Part shown: in pieces, positions 6,926-16,461 of the stretch | Layout: each line of letters opens with the position of its first letter | Position numbering within the stretch: position 1 is the first letter of the stretch | From: Raineya orbicola | GTDB lineage: Bacteria; Bacteroidota; Bacteroidia; Cytophagales; Thermonemataceae | Direction: 5' to 3' | Length of the DNA: 64,000 bases | NCBI RefSeq assembly: GCF_002843425.1 | Contig: NZ_NKXO01000018.1 | Location: 1-64,000 of the forward strand | Notes under the pieces: model-generated | What the model was told of the DNA's origin: nothing | Seen by the model: only the letters and a program-made list of their open reading frames with translations | Databases searched by the model: none | Translations under genes and position numbers: made by a program

Positions 6926-8551
6926 TCAATCTTTCAATTTTAGCAAATCTTTGTAAATAACCTTGATAACCTCCTTGCTTTCGGGGTTATACTGCCAATT
7001 GTTATCAAAATGATACACAATTTCGGGATTGGGTTTGGGTGAAATGGTTAGACTATGAAAGCGGGTATCTTTTTCTTGCTCCTGACGAATTTTCTTGATA
7101 ATATCTTCTCGCAAAGAAAACATTACAAAGTCGGAAATCATCAGCACATCAGCTTCTTTGTATTCATTGGTTTGAAGCATACGAATTGCCTCTATGAGAG
7201 CAGGGGCAGCATCTGTACCGCCGTGAAAAGACATCATCAAAAATTCAATGAGTAAATCCATTGAATTTGCCAAATTCAAAAGATTGATAGTTTTTATACC
7301 CACCGAAAAATTGATAAGATAAGCCTTCCTATTTTCAGTGCTTGCCATTTTGAGAATAGCAAAACATAGCGTTTTAGCAATTTGCTCGGGCGTGCCTTCC
7401 ATTGAGCCACTCGTATCTACGCATACGATAAAAGGGCCTTTTTCTTTTTTACGCACTTTTTGCTGACGAAAATACTGAATTTTATCGTGTTGCACCAAAG
7501 TTTTTCCCTGATACCGAAAGCTCAAAAGTTCTTTTTCAACATATTTTTTCCAGAAGGCGTTTTCAGTGGCGCTATCGCCCAAAAAAGCCATTTCCGAAGG
7601 CAACACGTTGGGCAAATAATTATCTTGAAAAACACCCCCAATTTCATCTTTTTTCTGAAAATCTGCTACCCAAGCCTTTCGGCTGATGATGTTTTCATAG
7701 ATTTCTTCGTTCGTTTCGCTGCGAGCCTGACGCATTTTGCCCAGCATTTCGGCAAGTTCTCGCAAACCTTGTTCTTTTTGTAGAATTTGAGCATATTTTT
7801 CGAGTAGTTCAAACCCTGCTTTATGCCATTTGCCCGAAGACATATCCCAAAAATGCCCAACCTCGCTTGCAAAAGGAGAAATTAACTCTATAAACTTGCT
7901 AAATTCCTCAATTTTATTTTCCAAGATTTGCAGAAAAGTCTCTTGCTCTTTTTCAGTTTGTTCTATTTCCCACTGCAAACGCTTGGCAGTAAGTAAGGCT
8001 TTCCACTGCGTAAGTAAATCATCTGCAATCACTTCAAGCTCTTGTAGTTCTTTTTCATATTTTTTGCCTTCCTTTTCCAAAGCAAAAAGGTCTATGTGGC
8101 GTAAAATGGCTTCAAACTTTTTTTCATAAAAGCTAATATCTAATTCTTGCGTTGTGTAAATTTCTTTGAGGTAGTTCGTAAGGTAATACCATTGCTTTGC
8201 CCACCAAAAAGCGGGCGTAGCTTCCCAACGCTGAAAAAGGCTAATTTCATCAAGAAAAGGATTTTTCGTATCTAATTGAACTTGTATTTTTTTGAGCCAT
8301 TTCAGCAAATCTACAAGTATTTGCTCGCTGGCTTGTTTGTATTTTTCTGCAATATCTCTGACTTTCGGGCTTTCCAAAATCTTATCAAGGGCTTGGGCTA
8401 TGGGCAGATTGTAAATTTGCAAAGAAGCAGAGAGCCTTTCCAAATTATTGGGCAAATGAAGTTTCTTTTTCAGGTATTCCGTTAGGTATTGACGAGTAGG
8501 GCGGTCAAAGATTTTTCCAAACTCTACAAAACGCGTGATTTCCTCTTGCAT
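6926..8551 (-). CDS. VWA-domain protein, ViaA-like
   Basis: 541 residues. A long helical N-terminal part (about 1-370) is rich in Glu/Lys/Gln and Trp. It is followed by a C-terminal von Willebrand A domain with a complete MIDAS: DTSGS at 379-383, Thr446 in HGGTDAAPAL and Asp474 in MISDF. This architecture matches ViaA, the partner of the MoxR-type AAA+ ATPase RavA, which in E. coli acts on respiratory Fe-S enzymes. No ravA-like gene is present within the window, so the partner must be elsewhere or the role differs. The stop lies inside the upstream part of the next gene's longer frame. The gene is divergent from the Fic gene, and one operator half-site lies about 60 bp upstream of this ATG. 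Confidence 0.85.
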   Translation of the reverse strand: MQEEITRFVEFGKIFDRPTRQYLTEYLKKKLHLPNNLERLSASLQIYNLPIAQALDKILESPKVRDIAEKYKQASEQILVDLLKWLKKIQVQLDTKNPFLDEISLFQRWEATPAFWWAKQWYYLTNYLKEIYTTQELDISFYEKKFEAILRHIDLFALEKEGKKYEKELQELEVIADDLLTQWKALLTAKRLQWEIEQTEKEQETFLQILENKIEEFSKFIELISPFASEVGHFWDMSSGKWHKAGFELLEKYAQILQKEQGLRELAEMLGKMRQARSETNEEIYENIISRKAWVADFQKKDEIGGVFQDNYLPNVLPSEMAFLGDSATENAFWKKYVEKELLSFRYQGKTLVQHDKIQYFRQQKVRKKEKGPFIVCVDTSGSMEGTPEQIAKTLCFAILKMASTENRKAYLINFSVGIKTINLLNLANSMDLLIEFLMMSFHGGTDAAPALIEAIRMLQTNEYKEADVLMISDFVMFSLREDIIKKIRQEQEKDTRFHSLTISPKPNPEIVYHFDNNWQYNPESKEVIKVIYKDLLKLKD

Positions 8552-8625
8552 AGCAGTTTTGTTTTCAAGAAAACTCCTTATGTGTTTTTTTGTTTGCCTT
8601 TAAGTCTTATTTGCATTTAAGGGTT

Positions 8626-8699
8626 TTTCTGCAAATAAGAAATTCCATATTTGTAGAAAAACGATTTTCTGCAAATATAAATTTTTATATTTGCAGAAA
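8626..8699. promoter_or_regulatory. Double 34-bp dyad operator of the Fic gene
   Basis: Four copies of the 12-mer TTTCTGCAAATA or its complement occur: 8626-8637 (+), 8648-8659 (-, one mismatch), 8666-8677 (+), 8688-8699 (-). They form two dyads, 8626-8659 and 8666-8699, each 34 bp and repeated with a 40-bp period, about four helical turns. The second dyad is a perfect 16+2+16 palindrome. A partial fifth copy, TATTTGCA, is at 8608-8615. The last half-site overlaps the -7 box of the Fic promoter, so binding there should block transcription. The likely ligand is the winged-helix domain of the Fic protein itself (inference). Confidence 0.75.
8686..8693 (+). promoter_or_regulatory. -7 box of the Fic gene, inside the operator
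   Basis: TATATTTG is an exact TAnnTTTG match 16 bp before the ATG at 8710. It is embedded in the last half-site of the palindrome. Confidence 0.6.
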
Positions 8700-8709
8700 G
8701 TCATTTTTT

Positions 8710-9843
8710 ATGATACGATTAAGTGAATTTCAAGCAGGTATTTGGCAAAAGCAATATCAGTATAAAAGTTTTGAGCCGACTTTTATCAATACAGCTTGGC
8801 AAATTGATGTTCCTGAAATTATTTTGCAATTGAGTCAAGCAGATAAAAAATTGGGCGAGTTAAATGCCTACTCTCAACTTATTCCTGATGTGGATTTTTT
8901 TATACAGATGCACGTTGTCAAGGAAAGTACATTGAGCAGTAAGATAGAAGGCACACAAACGAATATTGAGCAAGCCGTACAGAGAGCTGAACAAATTCAC
9001 CCCGAACAGCGAAAAGATTGGCAGGAAGTTCAGAACTATATTGAGGCAATGAACAAATCTATCGTTGCTTTGCAGAATTTACCACTTTCTAATCGTCTGA
9101 TAAAACAAGCTCATCAAATCCTTTTACAAGGTGTGCGAGGCGAATACAAACTGCCCGGTGAGTTCAGGCGAAGTCAAAACTGGATTGGTGGGGCAAGTCT
9201 GAATGATGCTATTTTTATTCCGCCTGCTCCTCAAAACCTTGATGAATTGATGAGCGACTTTGAAAAATTTTTACATAATCCTGAAACCAATTTGCCCCCT
9301 TTGCTTAAAATAGCTATTGCTCACTATCAGTTTGAAACTATTCACCCGTTCCTTGACGGCAATGGTAGAATAGGACGTTTGCTGATTACTTTATTTTTAG
9401 TAAGTGAAAATCAGCTATCTAAACCAACTTTGTATCTATCCGATTTTTTTGAGAAGCATAGAAATTTGTATTATGATAATTTACAAAGAGTTCGTACTCA
9501 TAACGATTTAGAGCAGTGGCTTAAATTCTTTTTACAGGGAGTAATTACAACCTCCGAAAATGCTATTCGTACTTTCCGAAATATTATTGATATGAAAGAG
9601 AAAAATGAAAATCTTATCACGCATTTGGGAAAAAAGCATAGCAAAGCACGAAAGTTATTAGAATTTCTTTACAGCAAGCCTGTTGTAGAAATTGCAGAGG
9701 TAGCTGATTATCTGCAAGTAGAATTCTCCACAGCCAGCCGTTTGGTGAAAGATTTTGTACAACTTCAATTATTGAAAGAAACCACCAATTACAAACGTAA
9801 TAGGCAATTTATTTTTCAGGAATATTTGCAATTATTTTCATAG
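8710..9843 (+). CDS. Fic-family AMP-transferase with winged-helix C terminus
   Basis: Fic enzymes usually transfer AMP from ATP to a protein Ser/Thr/Tyr. From the ATG at 8710 the protein is 377 residues; a longer frame from 8590 runs through the operator and is not credible. The N-terminal Fic_N domain carries the self-inhibitory motif SSKIEG (76-81; S/TxxxEG). The core has the complete active site HPFLDGNGRIGR (212-223). The C-terminal 80 residues look like a winged helix (KARKLLEFLYSKPVVEIAEVADYLQVEFSTASRLVKDFVQLQLLKE). All catalytic residues are present, so it should be active when inhibition is relieved. The target is unknown. No antitoxin gene is adjacent, as expected for the class with internal inhibition. 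The upstream dyads suggest autoregulation. Confidence 0.93.
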   Translation: MIRLSEFQAGIWQKQYQYKSFEPTFINTAWQIDVPEIILQLSQADKKLGELNAYSQLIPDVDFFIQMHVVKESTLSSKIEGTQTNIEQAVQRAEQIHPEQRKDWQEVQNYIEAMNKSIVALQNLPLSNRLIKQAHQILLQGVRGEYKLPGEFRRSQNWIGGASLNDAIFIPPAPQNLDELMSDFEKFLHNPETNLPPLLKIAIAHYQFETIHPFLDGNGRIGRLLITLFLVSENQLSKPTLYLSDFFEKHRNLYYDNLQRVRTHNDLEQWLKFFLQGVITTSENAIRTFRNIIDMKEKNENLITHLGKKHSKARKLLEFLYSKPVVEIAEVADYLQVEFSTASRLVKDFVQLQLLKETTNYKRNRQFIFQEYLQLFS

Positions 9844-9869
9844 AATTGCCAATTTTTAAGGATAAATTC

Positions 9870-9877
9870 TAACTTTG
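9870..9877 (+). promoter_or_regulatory. -7 box for cysS
   Basis: TAACTTTG is an exact match, with TTG at 9845-9847 (22-bp spacer). It lies 22 bp before the TTG start codon of cysS. Confidence 0.6.
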
Positions 9878-9899
9878 CACCCAAAAAACTTCACTAACC

Positions 9900-11399
9900 T
9901 TGAAACTCTACAATACTCTCACGCGTCAGAAAGAAAACTTTGAGCCGCTTAATCCGCCTTTTGTGGGCATTTATTTGTGCGGACCTACGGTGTATAACGA
10001 TGCCCACATAGGCAATGGCAGACCTGCCGTAGTGTTTGATGTCCTTCGCCGCTACCTTACTTACAAAGGCTATAAGGTGCGTTTTGTAAGAAATATCACC
10101 GATGTAGGGCATTTGCTGGGCGATACCAACGAAGGCGAAGATAGAATAAGCAAACAAGCCAAACTTGAACAGCTTGAACCTATGGAGATTGTTCAACGCT
10201 ATACGATTCGCTATCATAGCGTAATGGATAAACTCAACGTTTTGCGTCCTGATATTGAACCCACTGCCACAGGGCATATCTTGGAGCAAATTGAAATGAC
10301 CCAAAAAATCTTGCAAGCGGGTTTAGCTTATGAAGCGAATGGTTCGGTGTATTTTGATGTGGAAGCCTATCAGAAACGAAACTATAATTACGGCGAACTT
10401 TCGGGCAGAGTAATAGAAGAACTCATTGCAGGAGCAGGCGAGGAGCGTAGAACCTTAGAAGGGCAAGATGAAAAGAAAAACCCTGCTGATTTTGCTCTAT
10501 GGAAAAAAGCCTCTCCCGAACATCTGATGCGTTGGAATTCTCCTTGGGGCGAGGGTTTTCCCGGCTGGCATATTGAGTGTAGCGTAATGAGTACCAAATA
10601 TTTGGGCGAAACCTTTGATATTCACGGCGGCGGTATGGATTTGATTTTTCCGCATCACGAATGTGAAATTGCCCAAGCCAAAGCCGCTAATGCGGGCAAA
10701 AATCCCGTAAAATATTGGATGCACAACAATATGGTAACCGTGAATGGGCAAAAAATGAGTAAGTCTTTGGGCAATTTCATCAGCCTTGCTGAACTTTTTG
10801 AAGGTTCTCACGCCTTGCTTTCGCAAGCCTACTCGCCGATGGTAGTACGTTTATTTATTTTGCAGGCTCATTACCGCAGTACCATTGATTTTTCTGATGA
10901 AGCCCTGAAAGCTACACAAAAAAATTATTTCAAACTTATCAATGCAGGAAAAGCATTAAGCAAACTTCAATACACGCATTTTGAGCCTTCGCAACACGAT
11001 ACTAAATTAGAAAGCGAAATTCAAACAGAGTTCCAGAAAATATTTGAAGCCCTTGACGACGACTTAAATACGGCTCTTGCTATTACACATTTACTCGCTA
11101 TCACCAAGAAAATCAATACATTGCAAACAAATCAAGCAAAAATAAGCACCATTCAAGAAAGTACTTTTGCTTTTTTGCAAAAAATGTATCCGTTGGTGCT
11201 TACGGAAATTTTGGGCATTCAGGAAGGGCCTATCCAAGAAGTAGAGGCGCTTTTGCAGACTTTGCTTAAATTGTATGCAGAAGCCAAAGCCGAAAAAAAT
11301 TACGCAAAAGTTGATGAAATTCGTGCAGAACTTAAAAAAATTGGTATCACACTCAAAGATACCAAACAAGGTATTGACTGGGCTTATACCGAAGAATAA
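9900..11399 (+). CDS. cysS: Cysteinyl-tRNA synthetase
   Basis: Class I aminoacyl-tRNA synthetase charging tRNA-Cys, 499 residues. The N terminus [15 protein letters not shown] begins with a TTG codon; no ATG fits upstream, and the -7 box is close. Visible motifs: [12 protein letters not shown] (zinc Cys in CGPT and the HIGH-type signature), HIECS and HHECE (remaining zinc ligands), [15 protein letters not shown], and KMSKSLGN (KMSKS loop). The C-terminal DALR-like helical domain is complete. Monocistronic, downstream of the Fic gene on the same strand but with its own promoter. Confidence 0.97.
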   Translation: MKLYNTLTRQKENFEPLNPPFVGIYLCGPTVYNDAHIGNGRPAVVFDVLRRYLTYKGYKVRFVRNITDVGHLLGDTNEGEDRISKQAKLEQLEPMEIVQRYTIRYHSVMDKLNVLRPDIEPTATGHILEQIEMTQKILQAGLAYEANGSVYFDVEAYQKRNYNYGELSGRVIEELIAGAGEERRTLEGQDEKKNPADFALWKKASPEHLMRWNSPWGEGFPGWHIECSVMSTKYLGETFDIHGGGMDLIFPHHECEIAQAKAANAGKNPVKYWMHNNMVTVNGQKMSKSLGNFISLAELFEGSHALLSQAYSPMVVRLFILQAHYRSTIDFSDEALKATQKNYFKLINAGKALSKLQYTHFEPSQHDTKLESEIQTEFQKIFEALDDDLNTALAITHLLAITKKINTLQTNQAKISTIQESTFAFLQKMYPLVLTEILGIQEGPIQEVEALLQTLLKLYAEAKAEKNYAKVDEIRAELKKIGITLKDTKQGIDWAYTEE

Positions 11400-11536
11400 T
11401 TTTTAGAGATATGCCTAAAATTTTCAAAATTAGTATGCTTGCATAATATTTTTTCATAAAAATTTGAATTTTGCCAAACAAAATACTTAACTTGCGACTT
11501 AATTACTGAAAATGTTTCACTCTAAAATGAACGCAA

Positions 11537-12274
11537 ATGAAAATTTTAGTTTGCATTACACACGTTCCTGATACCACCACAAAAATCAAATTCACGCCCG
11601 ATGGCTCAAAATTGGATACCACAGGCGTACAATTTGTGATTGGTCCTTACGACGATTATGCTCTTTCGCGTGCCGTAGAACTCAAAGAACAATTTGGTGC
11701 TACCCTAACCGTACTAAACGTAGGTACTGCCGAAACCGAGCCTTCTATTCGTAAAGCTCTGGCTTTGGGTTGTGATGATGCTATTCGCATTGATGCTGAA
11801 CCTACTGATGCTTTCTTTGTTGCCGAACAAATTGCTCATATTTGCAAGCAAAATAATTATGATTTAGTTCTGATGGGCAGAGAATCCATAGATTTCAATG
11901 GAGGACAAGTACACGGCATTGTGGGTGAGCTTTTAGGTATTCCTTCGTTTTCGCCTGTAATGAAATTGGATATTGAAGGCAACATTGCCAAAATGGCAAG
12001 AGAAATAGAAGGGGGAAAAGAATATTTGGAAGCTCCTCTGCCTTTGGTGTTGGGTTGCCAAGAGCCAATCGCCGAATGGAAAATCCCGAATATGCGTGGC
12101 ATTATGTCGGCTAAAAGCAAGCCCTTACAAGTAATTGCTCCTGCCAACCCACAAGAGCTTACCAAAAGTCTTTCATTTGAGTTACCGCCTCCCAAAGGAG
12201 CTTGTAAGATGATTCCTGCCGAAGAAGCAGAAAAACTCATAGAACTGCTCAAAACCGAAGCAAAAGTATTGTAA
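11537..12274 (+). CDS. etfB: Electron transfer flavoprotein beta subunit
   Basis: EtfB (245 residues) binds AMP and forms the EtfAB heterodimer, which takes electrons from acyl-CoA dehydrogenases and passes them to the quinone pool through ETF:quinone oxidoreductase. Typical segments: MKILVCITHVPDTTTKIKF, DDYALSRAVELKE, DLVLMGRESIDFNGGQVHGIVGELLGIP, and the C-terminal KPL-x(3)-P anchoring region. It is followed after 38 bp by etfA in the same operon. Confidence 0.95.
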   Translation: MKILVCITHVPDTTTKIKFTPDGSKLDTTGVQFVIGPYDDYALSRAVELKEQFGATLTVLNVGTAETEPSIRKALALGCDDAIRIDAEPTDAFFVAEQIAHICKQNNYDLVLMGRESIDFNGGQVHGIVGELLGIPSFSPVMKLDIEGNIAKMAREIEGGKEYLEAPLPLVLGCQEPIAEWKIPNMRGIMSAKSKPLQVIAPANPQELTKSLSFELPPPKGACKMIPAEEAEKLIELLKTEAKVL

Positions 12275-12312
12275 TGCAATTTTTTTCATAAACCTTCAAA
12301 AATTTGAGTCCG

Positions 12313-13269
12313 ATGTCAGTTTTAATATTTGTAGAAACCGCCGAAGGAAAAGCCAAACCCTCTTCATTAGAAGCTGTTGGATATGGTGCCAAAGTAGCCG
12401 AAATGCTTGGCACAACTGCTACGGCTTTGGTACTTGGTGATGCCCAAGAATTGGAAAAATTAGGTAATTATGGAGCAAGCAAAGTGCTTCACGTTGCCGA
12501 TAGCCGTCTGAATACAGGTATCATTCAGGCGTACAGCAATGTTATTGCTCAGGCTGTAGAAAAGGAAAATGCCTCTGTGCTTGTGCTTGCTAAATCCTCT
12601 TTGGGCGATGCTGTGGCGGCTCGTGTAGCAGGTAGATTAAAGGCAGGACTTGCCTCAAATGTTGTTGAGTTGCCTAATTTGAGCAATGGCTTTGTAGTAA
12701 AAAGAAGTATTTACACAGGCAAGGCTTTTGCCAATACAATGATTAGTACTGAAAAGAAAATTTTGGCAATCAAGAAAAATATCTATTCTGTAACGCCTTC
12801 AAGCAATACGGCAAGTGTTGAAGCCTTTGCTCCTACTTTGAATGATAGCGACTTTGTCGCAAAAATCACAAACACTGAAAAAGCCACAGGTACTATTTCT
12901 TTACCCGAAGCAAATATTGTGGTTTCAGGGGGAAGAGGCTTGAAAGGACCCGAAAACTGGGGCATTGTAGAAGAGCTTGCCAAAGTACTTGGTGCTGCTA
13001 CGGGTTGTTCAAAGCCTGTTTCTGACTTGCATTGGAGACCTCACCACGAACACGTAGGACAAACAGGCGTAAAAGTAAGTCCGAACCTTTACATTGCCAT
13101 TGGCATTTCGGGAGCTATTCAGCACTTGGCAGGGGTGAATTCTTCTAAATGCATTGTGGTTATCAATTCAGACCCCGAAGCACCCTTTTTCCAAGCCGCC
13201 GATTATGGCATCGTAGGCGATGCTTTCCAAGTAGTGCCTAAAATTATTGAGGCGGCAAAGAAAATGTAA
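12313..13269 (+). CDS. etfA: Electron transfer flavoprotein alpha subunit
   Basis: EtfA (318 residues from the ATG at 12313) carries the FAD. A TTG three codons upstream is in frame, but MSVLIFVETAEGK is the normal family start. The C-terminal FAD domain is clear: VVSGGRGLKGPENW, LGAATGCSKPVSDLHWRPHHEHVGQTGVKVSPNLYIAIGISGAIQHLAG and NSDPEAPFFQAADYGIVGD. It forms an operon with etfB and ends at a good terminator. Confidence 0.96.
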   Translation: MSVLIFVETAEGKAKPSSLEAVGYGAKVAEMLGTTATALVLGDAQELEKLGNYGASKVLHVADSRLNTGIIQAYSNVIAQAVEKENASVLVLAKSSLGDAVAARVAGRLKAGLASNVVELPNLSNGFVVKRSIYTGKAFANTMISTEKKILAIKKNIYSVTPSSNTASVEAFAPTLNDSDFVAKITNTEKATGTISLPEANIVVSGGRGLKGPENWGIVEELAKVLGAATGCSKPVSDLHWRPHHEHVGQTGVKVSPNLYIAIGISGAIQHLAGVNSSKCIVVINSDPEAPFFQAADYGIVGDAFQVVPKIIEAAKKM

Positions 13270-13280
13270 AAATCTTTCCA

Positions 13281-13316
13281 AAACCCGAAAAATTATTTTT
13301 TCGGGTTTTTCTTTTT
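13281..13316 (+). terminator. Terminator of etfBA
   Basis: 12-bp stem AAACCCGAAAAA / TTTTTCGGGTTT with a short TTAT loop, followed by TTCTTTTT. The convergent TonB receptor gene stops at its edge (13315), so the hairpin may serve both. Confidence 0.85.
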
Positions 13317-15519
13317 AGTGTAAATGCCATCTTACTCCTAAAAATCCTCTGATACCCTGCAAAGGTGCAAATCCATAGGCAGTATCAAAACTATCGCTGA
13401 AAGGATTTTGAGGATTAAAAAGCGGATTTTGAGGCATAAAATTCAGTAAGTTTTTTACGCCTGCATATATTTGCCACTTTTCTTTGACCGAAGTCGTAAT
13501 TTGTAGGTTTTGTATGCTATACCAAGGTGATTTTTCAGGACGGAAGTCGTTTTCTACTTGAACCAAAGGCATAGGGCTGTACAAATTGCCTGTCCAATCA
13601 AGGGTAGTGCGAATTTTAGCAAAAGTATAACTTACGCTCCAAGTTGCCGAAAAAGGAGAAACTAAAACTTGATTTCGGCGTTCTTGCTCTTGTACAAAAG
13701 ATTGCAGAAGCGTACAACCCAAATTCCAACGCAAGCCTTGTGGGCTTTGAAAATTTAAGTTACTTCCCCAGCCTCTCACTACTGAATAGCCTTGTAAGTT
13801 GTCATAAATAATTAAGTTATCATCTATTTCGTAGTTGGGCAAAATCCGATTGGTGAAGTACGTGTAAAAAAGATTGTTTTCCCAGGTAAGCAGGTTTTTG
13901 CCTGCAAGCAATGTTTTTTCATAACTTAAACTTACGTTCCAAGATTCTTCGGGTTTGAGCTGATTGGCAATTACTACTTGTCTTGCCCCAGTGAGAGCGG
14001 TGTGGTCTTCGGTAAAAAGATTGACTATTCGGAAACCTTTGCCGATATTGAAACGCAAGATGTTATCTTCATTAGCCGTAAATTTGTACGCCAAACGAGG
14101 CGTGAAAATATTGCCGTGAGCCGAGTTGTAATCGTATCGTAAGCCTATTAGAAGTGAGTTTTTAGGATTGAATTCGGTTTCGTTTTGTAGAAAAATGCTT
14201 GGTAAGTAGATTTTTGAGGGTTGGTTGCTATTGCCATCGGCGGTAGCTGTTGCGGGTGAGTTATCATCGTAAAAAGTGTAACGAAAAGCACTACCTGCAA
14301 GCAAATGATTACGATTATCTAATTTTTTCTCCCAAAGCATCTGAGCAAAAGCAATACTTTGTATAGCCTGATAAGGTGTATTTCCGTAAAAAGCATCTTG
14401 TAAGTGATGATTGAAAGAATATTGCAAAGAAAGTTTTTCAGAGGTAGGCAAGTCGTATCTACCGAGTAGTTCAAAGCGTTTGGTAAAAATGCTTTCGCCG
14501 TAAATTTGGTTAGAACCACGCAAAGACTCTGAAAAAGATATTTCGCCCCCTAAACGATTTTCATAAATGTACCGCCAAGCTATTGAAGTATTTTTTTTGT
14601 CTTTGCGTTCTACCTGCCATTTATTGAATATTGAAAAGCGTTTTTGCAAGGGAATATCTGTAAAATTATCAGCATTTACATCTCTTTTGCTATTGAATCC
14701 AAACACATTGGCACTCAACAGGGTAGAAAATTTGCCTATTTTTTGTGTAAAAGCTATATCAGCGTTGTATTCTTGATGAGAGGTAGCAAATACATCGGCA
14801 CTGAGCTTTTCGGCTTGTTGTGGCGATTTGGTGATGATATTGATAAGTCCCGCAACGGCTTCCGAACCATAAAGCGTAGAGGCTGTTCCTTTGACAACCT
14901 CAACCCGTTTGATAAGACTTGTAGGAATACCACTGAAACCATATACAGTTCCCAAACCACTTACCATAGGCATTCCGTCAATGAGTACCATTGTGTAAGG
15001 GGCTTCCATTCCATTGATTTGTATGCCCAGCGTACCGCAAACACTGCAAGTAATTTGAGGACGTACCCCATTGATATATTGCAAAGCATCTGCAAAATTT
15101 GAAGTAGGGTTTTTCTGTAAAAAATTCTCGCTATACACTTCTACTAAAATAGGACTTTGGGTAGTTTCAGTTTCTCGCAATGTACCCGAAACTACTATTT
15201 CGCTAATATTTTCACTAATTGCGAAAAGTAATAAACTTTCATTTCTGCCATCATTTATTACAATTTTCTTGGCTATTGGTAAAATACCCACTCCTTGAAC
15301 CCGAAGGGTATATTCTCCTATGGGTACATTTTCTATCAGAAAAAAGCCTGTGCTATCGGTTATGGTTGAAAAATTGGTTTTTTCTAACTTTACCATAGCT
15401 CCTACAATGGCTTGGCGGTTGAGGTCATCTTTTACAAAGCCTTGTAAAGTGCCTGTTTGAGCAAGTAAAAAATTGCTCAAACAGTAACTAAACAAAAAAG
15501 AAAGGTATTTTTCTATCAT
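13315..15519 (-). CDS. TonB-dependent outer-membrane receptor with CarboxypepD_reg-like domain
   Basis: 734 residues. A signal peptide (SFLFSYCLSNFLLAQ) is followed by a carboxypeptidase-regulatory-like domain (TLQGFVKDDLNRQAIVGAMVKLEKT...GFFLIENVPIGEYTLRVQGVG). Next comes the plug (ILVEVYSENFLQKNPTSNFADALQYINGVRPQ, VLIDGMPMVSGLG, RVEVVKGTASTLYGSEAVAGLINIITK), then a 22-strand-type beta-barrel ending in the aromatic C terminus GFLGVRWHLH. The plug contains a Cys-x-x-Cys pair (ITCSVCGTLGIQINGMEAP), conserved in a subgroup of Bacteroidota receptors. The substrate cannot be told; the type is closest to ferric-siderophore or cobalamin receptors. No SusD partner is present. Convergent with etfBA. 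Confidence 0.93.
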   Translation of the reverse strand: MIEKYLSFLFSYCLSNFLLAQTGTLQGFVKDDLNRQAIVGAMVKLEKTNFSTITDSTGFFLIENVPIGEYTLRVQGVGILPIAKKIVINDGRNESLLLFAISENISEIVVSGTLRETETTQSPILVEVYSENFLQKNPTSNFADALQYINGVRPQITCSVCGTLGIQINGMEAPYTMVLIDGMPMVSGLGTVYGFSGIPTSLIKRVEVVKGTASTLYGSEAVAGLINIITKSPQQAEKLSADVFATSHQEYNADIAFTQKIGKFSTLLSANVFGFNSKRDVNADNFTDIPLQKRFSIFNKWQVERKDKKNTSIAWRYIYENRLGGEISFSESLRGSNQIYGESIFTKRFELLGRYDLPTSEKLSLQYSFNHHLQDAFYGNTPYQAIQSIAFAQMLWEKKLDNRNHLLAGSAFRYTFYDDNSPATATADGNSNQPSKIYLPSIFLQNETEFNPKNSLLIGLRYDYNSAHGNIFTPRLAYKFTANEDNILRFNIGKGFRIVNLFTEDHTALTGARQVVIANQLKPEESWNVSLSYEKTLLAGKNLLTWENNLFYTYFTNRILPNYEIDDNLIIYDNLQGYSVVRGWGSNLNFQSPQGLRWNLGCTLLQSFVQEQERRNQVLVSPFSATWSVSYTFAKIRTTLDWTGNLYSPMPLVQVENDFRPEKSPWYSIQNLQITTSVKEKWQIYAGVKNLLNFMPQNPLFNPQNPFSDSFDTAYGFAPLQGIRGFLGVRWHLH

Positions 15520-15674
15520 AATTCACCGTAATTATTCACTATACAAAAATAGAAATTCCGAATTTTAGGCAAATCTAAAAATTTTTATTGATAAGCAAAA
15601 ATAAAAATATAGAATTTTAAAAAAATATTAAAGTTGTATGTAGAATAGCTTGAATTATGAGGGTAATCAATTGG

Positions 15675-15713
15675 TTTTCAAAAATTAAAGAAGCCCTCAT
15701 TTTAAGTGAGGGC
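15675..15713 (-). terminator. Terminator of mnmD
   Basis: GCCCTCA (15693-15699) pairs with TGAGGGC (15707-15713). On the minus strand it is followed by a T-rich tract (TTCTTTAATTTTT). Confidence 0.7.
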
Positions 15714-15733
15714 ATCGGGGTTGTTCTACAATT

Positions 15734-16408
15734 TTACATTTTTCGGGCTCTTGTCATTTCACGCTTACCCAAGGCACCGGGTAATTTTTCTACTTGTAAG
15801 CCAAGCGTTTTCAAATCTCTGCGAAGTTGTCCTTTGGCAGAATAAGTAACCCAAAAAGCCCCTTTTCTCATAGCATTTGTAGTACGCCTGATTTGCTCTA
15901 TTTCCCACAATTCGGGTTGTACATTGGGGGCGAAGGCATCAAAATACACAATATCAAAGATTGCATCGCTTTGGTATGCTTGCAAAGCAATTTTTCTTTT
16001 TTCCAAAACAAAATTATCTGCAATAGGAACAGGTTTATCCCATTCTGCTTGATGCATTGCTTCAAAATAGGTTTCTAAATGGCTATCAACTTGCTCAACA
16101 TATCCCAAAGGCTTTATTTGCTCGTAGGTAAGGGGATAAATTTCCAAAGTTTGGTAGTAAATAGAAAGATTTTTCTGCAAGGCACTTTGTAGCGTGAGCA
16201 AAGCGTTCAGTCCTGTACCAAAGCCTATTTCCAAAATTCGGATAGTATCTTGAAAATTCGGATTTTCTGAAAGCCAATCGTGCAAGCCAGCCTGCAAAAA
16301 TACGTACAGAGACTCTGCAATAGAACCATTCCGAGAGTGATAAGTTTCGTTGAGAGCTGTATTTAGGAGCGTTTTAGAACCATCGGTGGTAGTGTAGAGT
16401 GTGAGCAT
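15734..16408 (-). CDS. mnmD: tRNA wobble-uridine methyltransferase MnmD
   Basis: MnmD transfers a methyl group from SAM to 5-aminomethyl-2-thiouridine at position 34 of some tRNAs. In E. coli it is fused to MnmC2; here it is a stand-alone protein of 224 residues. Motifs: TTDGSKTLLN (substrate side), ETYHSRNG, LEIGFGTGLNALLTL (SAM motif I), FDIVYFDAFAPNVQPELW and the diagnostic C terminus KLPGALGKREMTRA. Divergent from hisH. A hairpin terminator follows the stop. Confidence 0.93.
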   Translation of the reverse strand: MLTLYTTTDGSKTLLNTALNETYHSRNGSIAESLYVFLQAGLHDWLSENPNFQDTIRILEIGFGTGLNALLTLQSALQKNLSIYYQTLEIYPLTYEQIKPLGYVEQVDSHLETYFEAMHQAEWDKPVPIADNFVLEKRKIALQAYQSDAIFDIVYFDAFAPNVQPELWEIEQIRRTTNAMRKGAFWVTYSAKGQLRRDLKTLGLQVEKLPGALGKREMTRARKM

Positions 16409-16461
16409 TTGTTTTTTGATTTTGAATTTTGCTTTTTTGCATAAATTTTAAGCATAACAAA

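Noticed and set aside
6807-6929. N-terminal extension of the lipoprotein
   Set aside because: A TATGTTTG promoter box lies inside it, and the lipoprotein signal begins only at 6806.
8590-8709. N-terminal extension of the Fic protein
   Set aside because: The extra 40 codons run through the double-dyad operator and promoter, and the Fic_N domain starts at the ATG at 8710.
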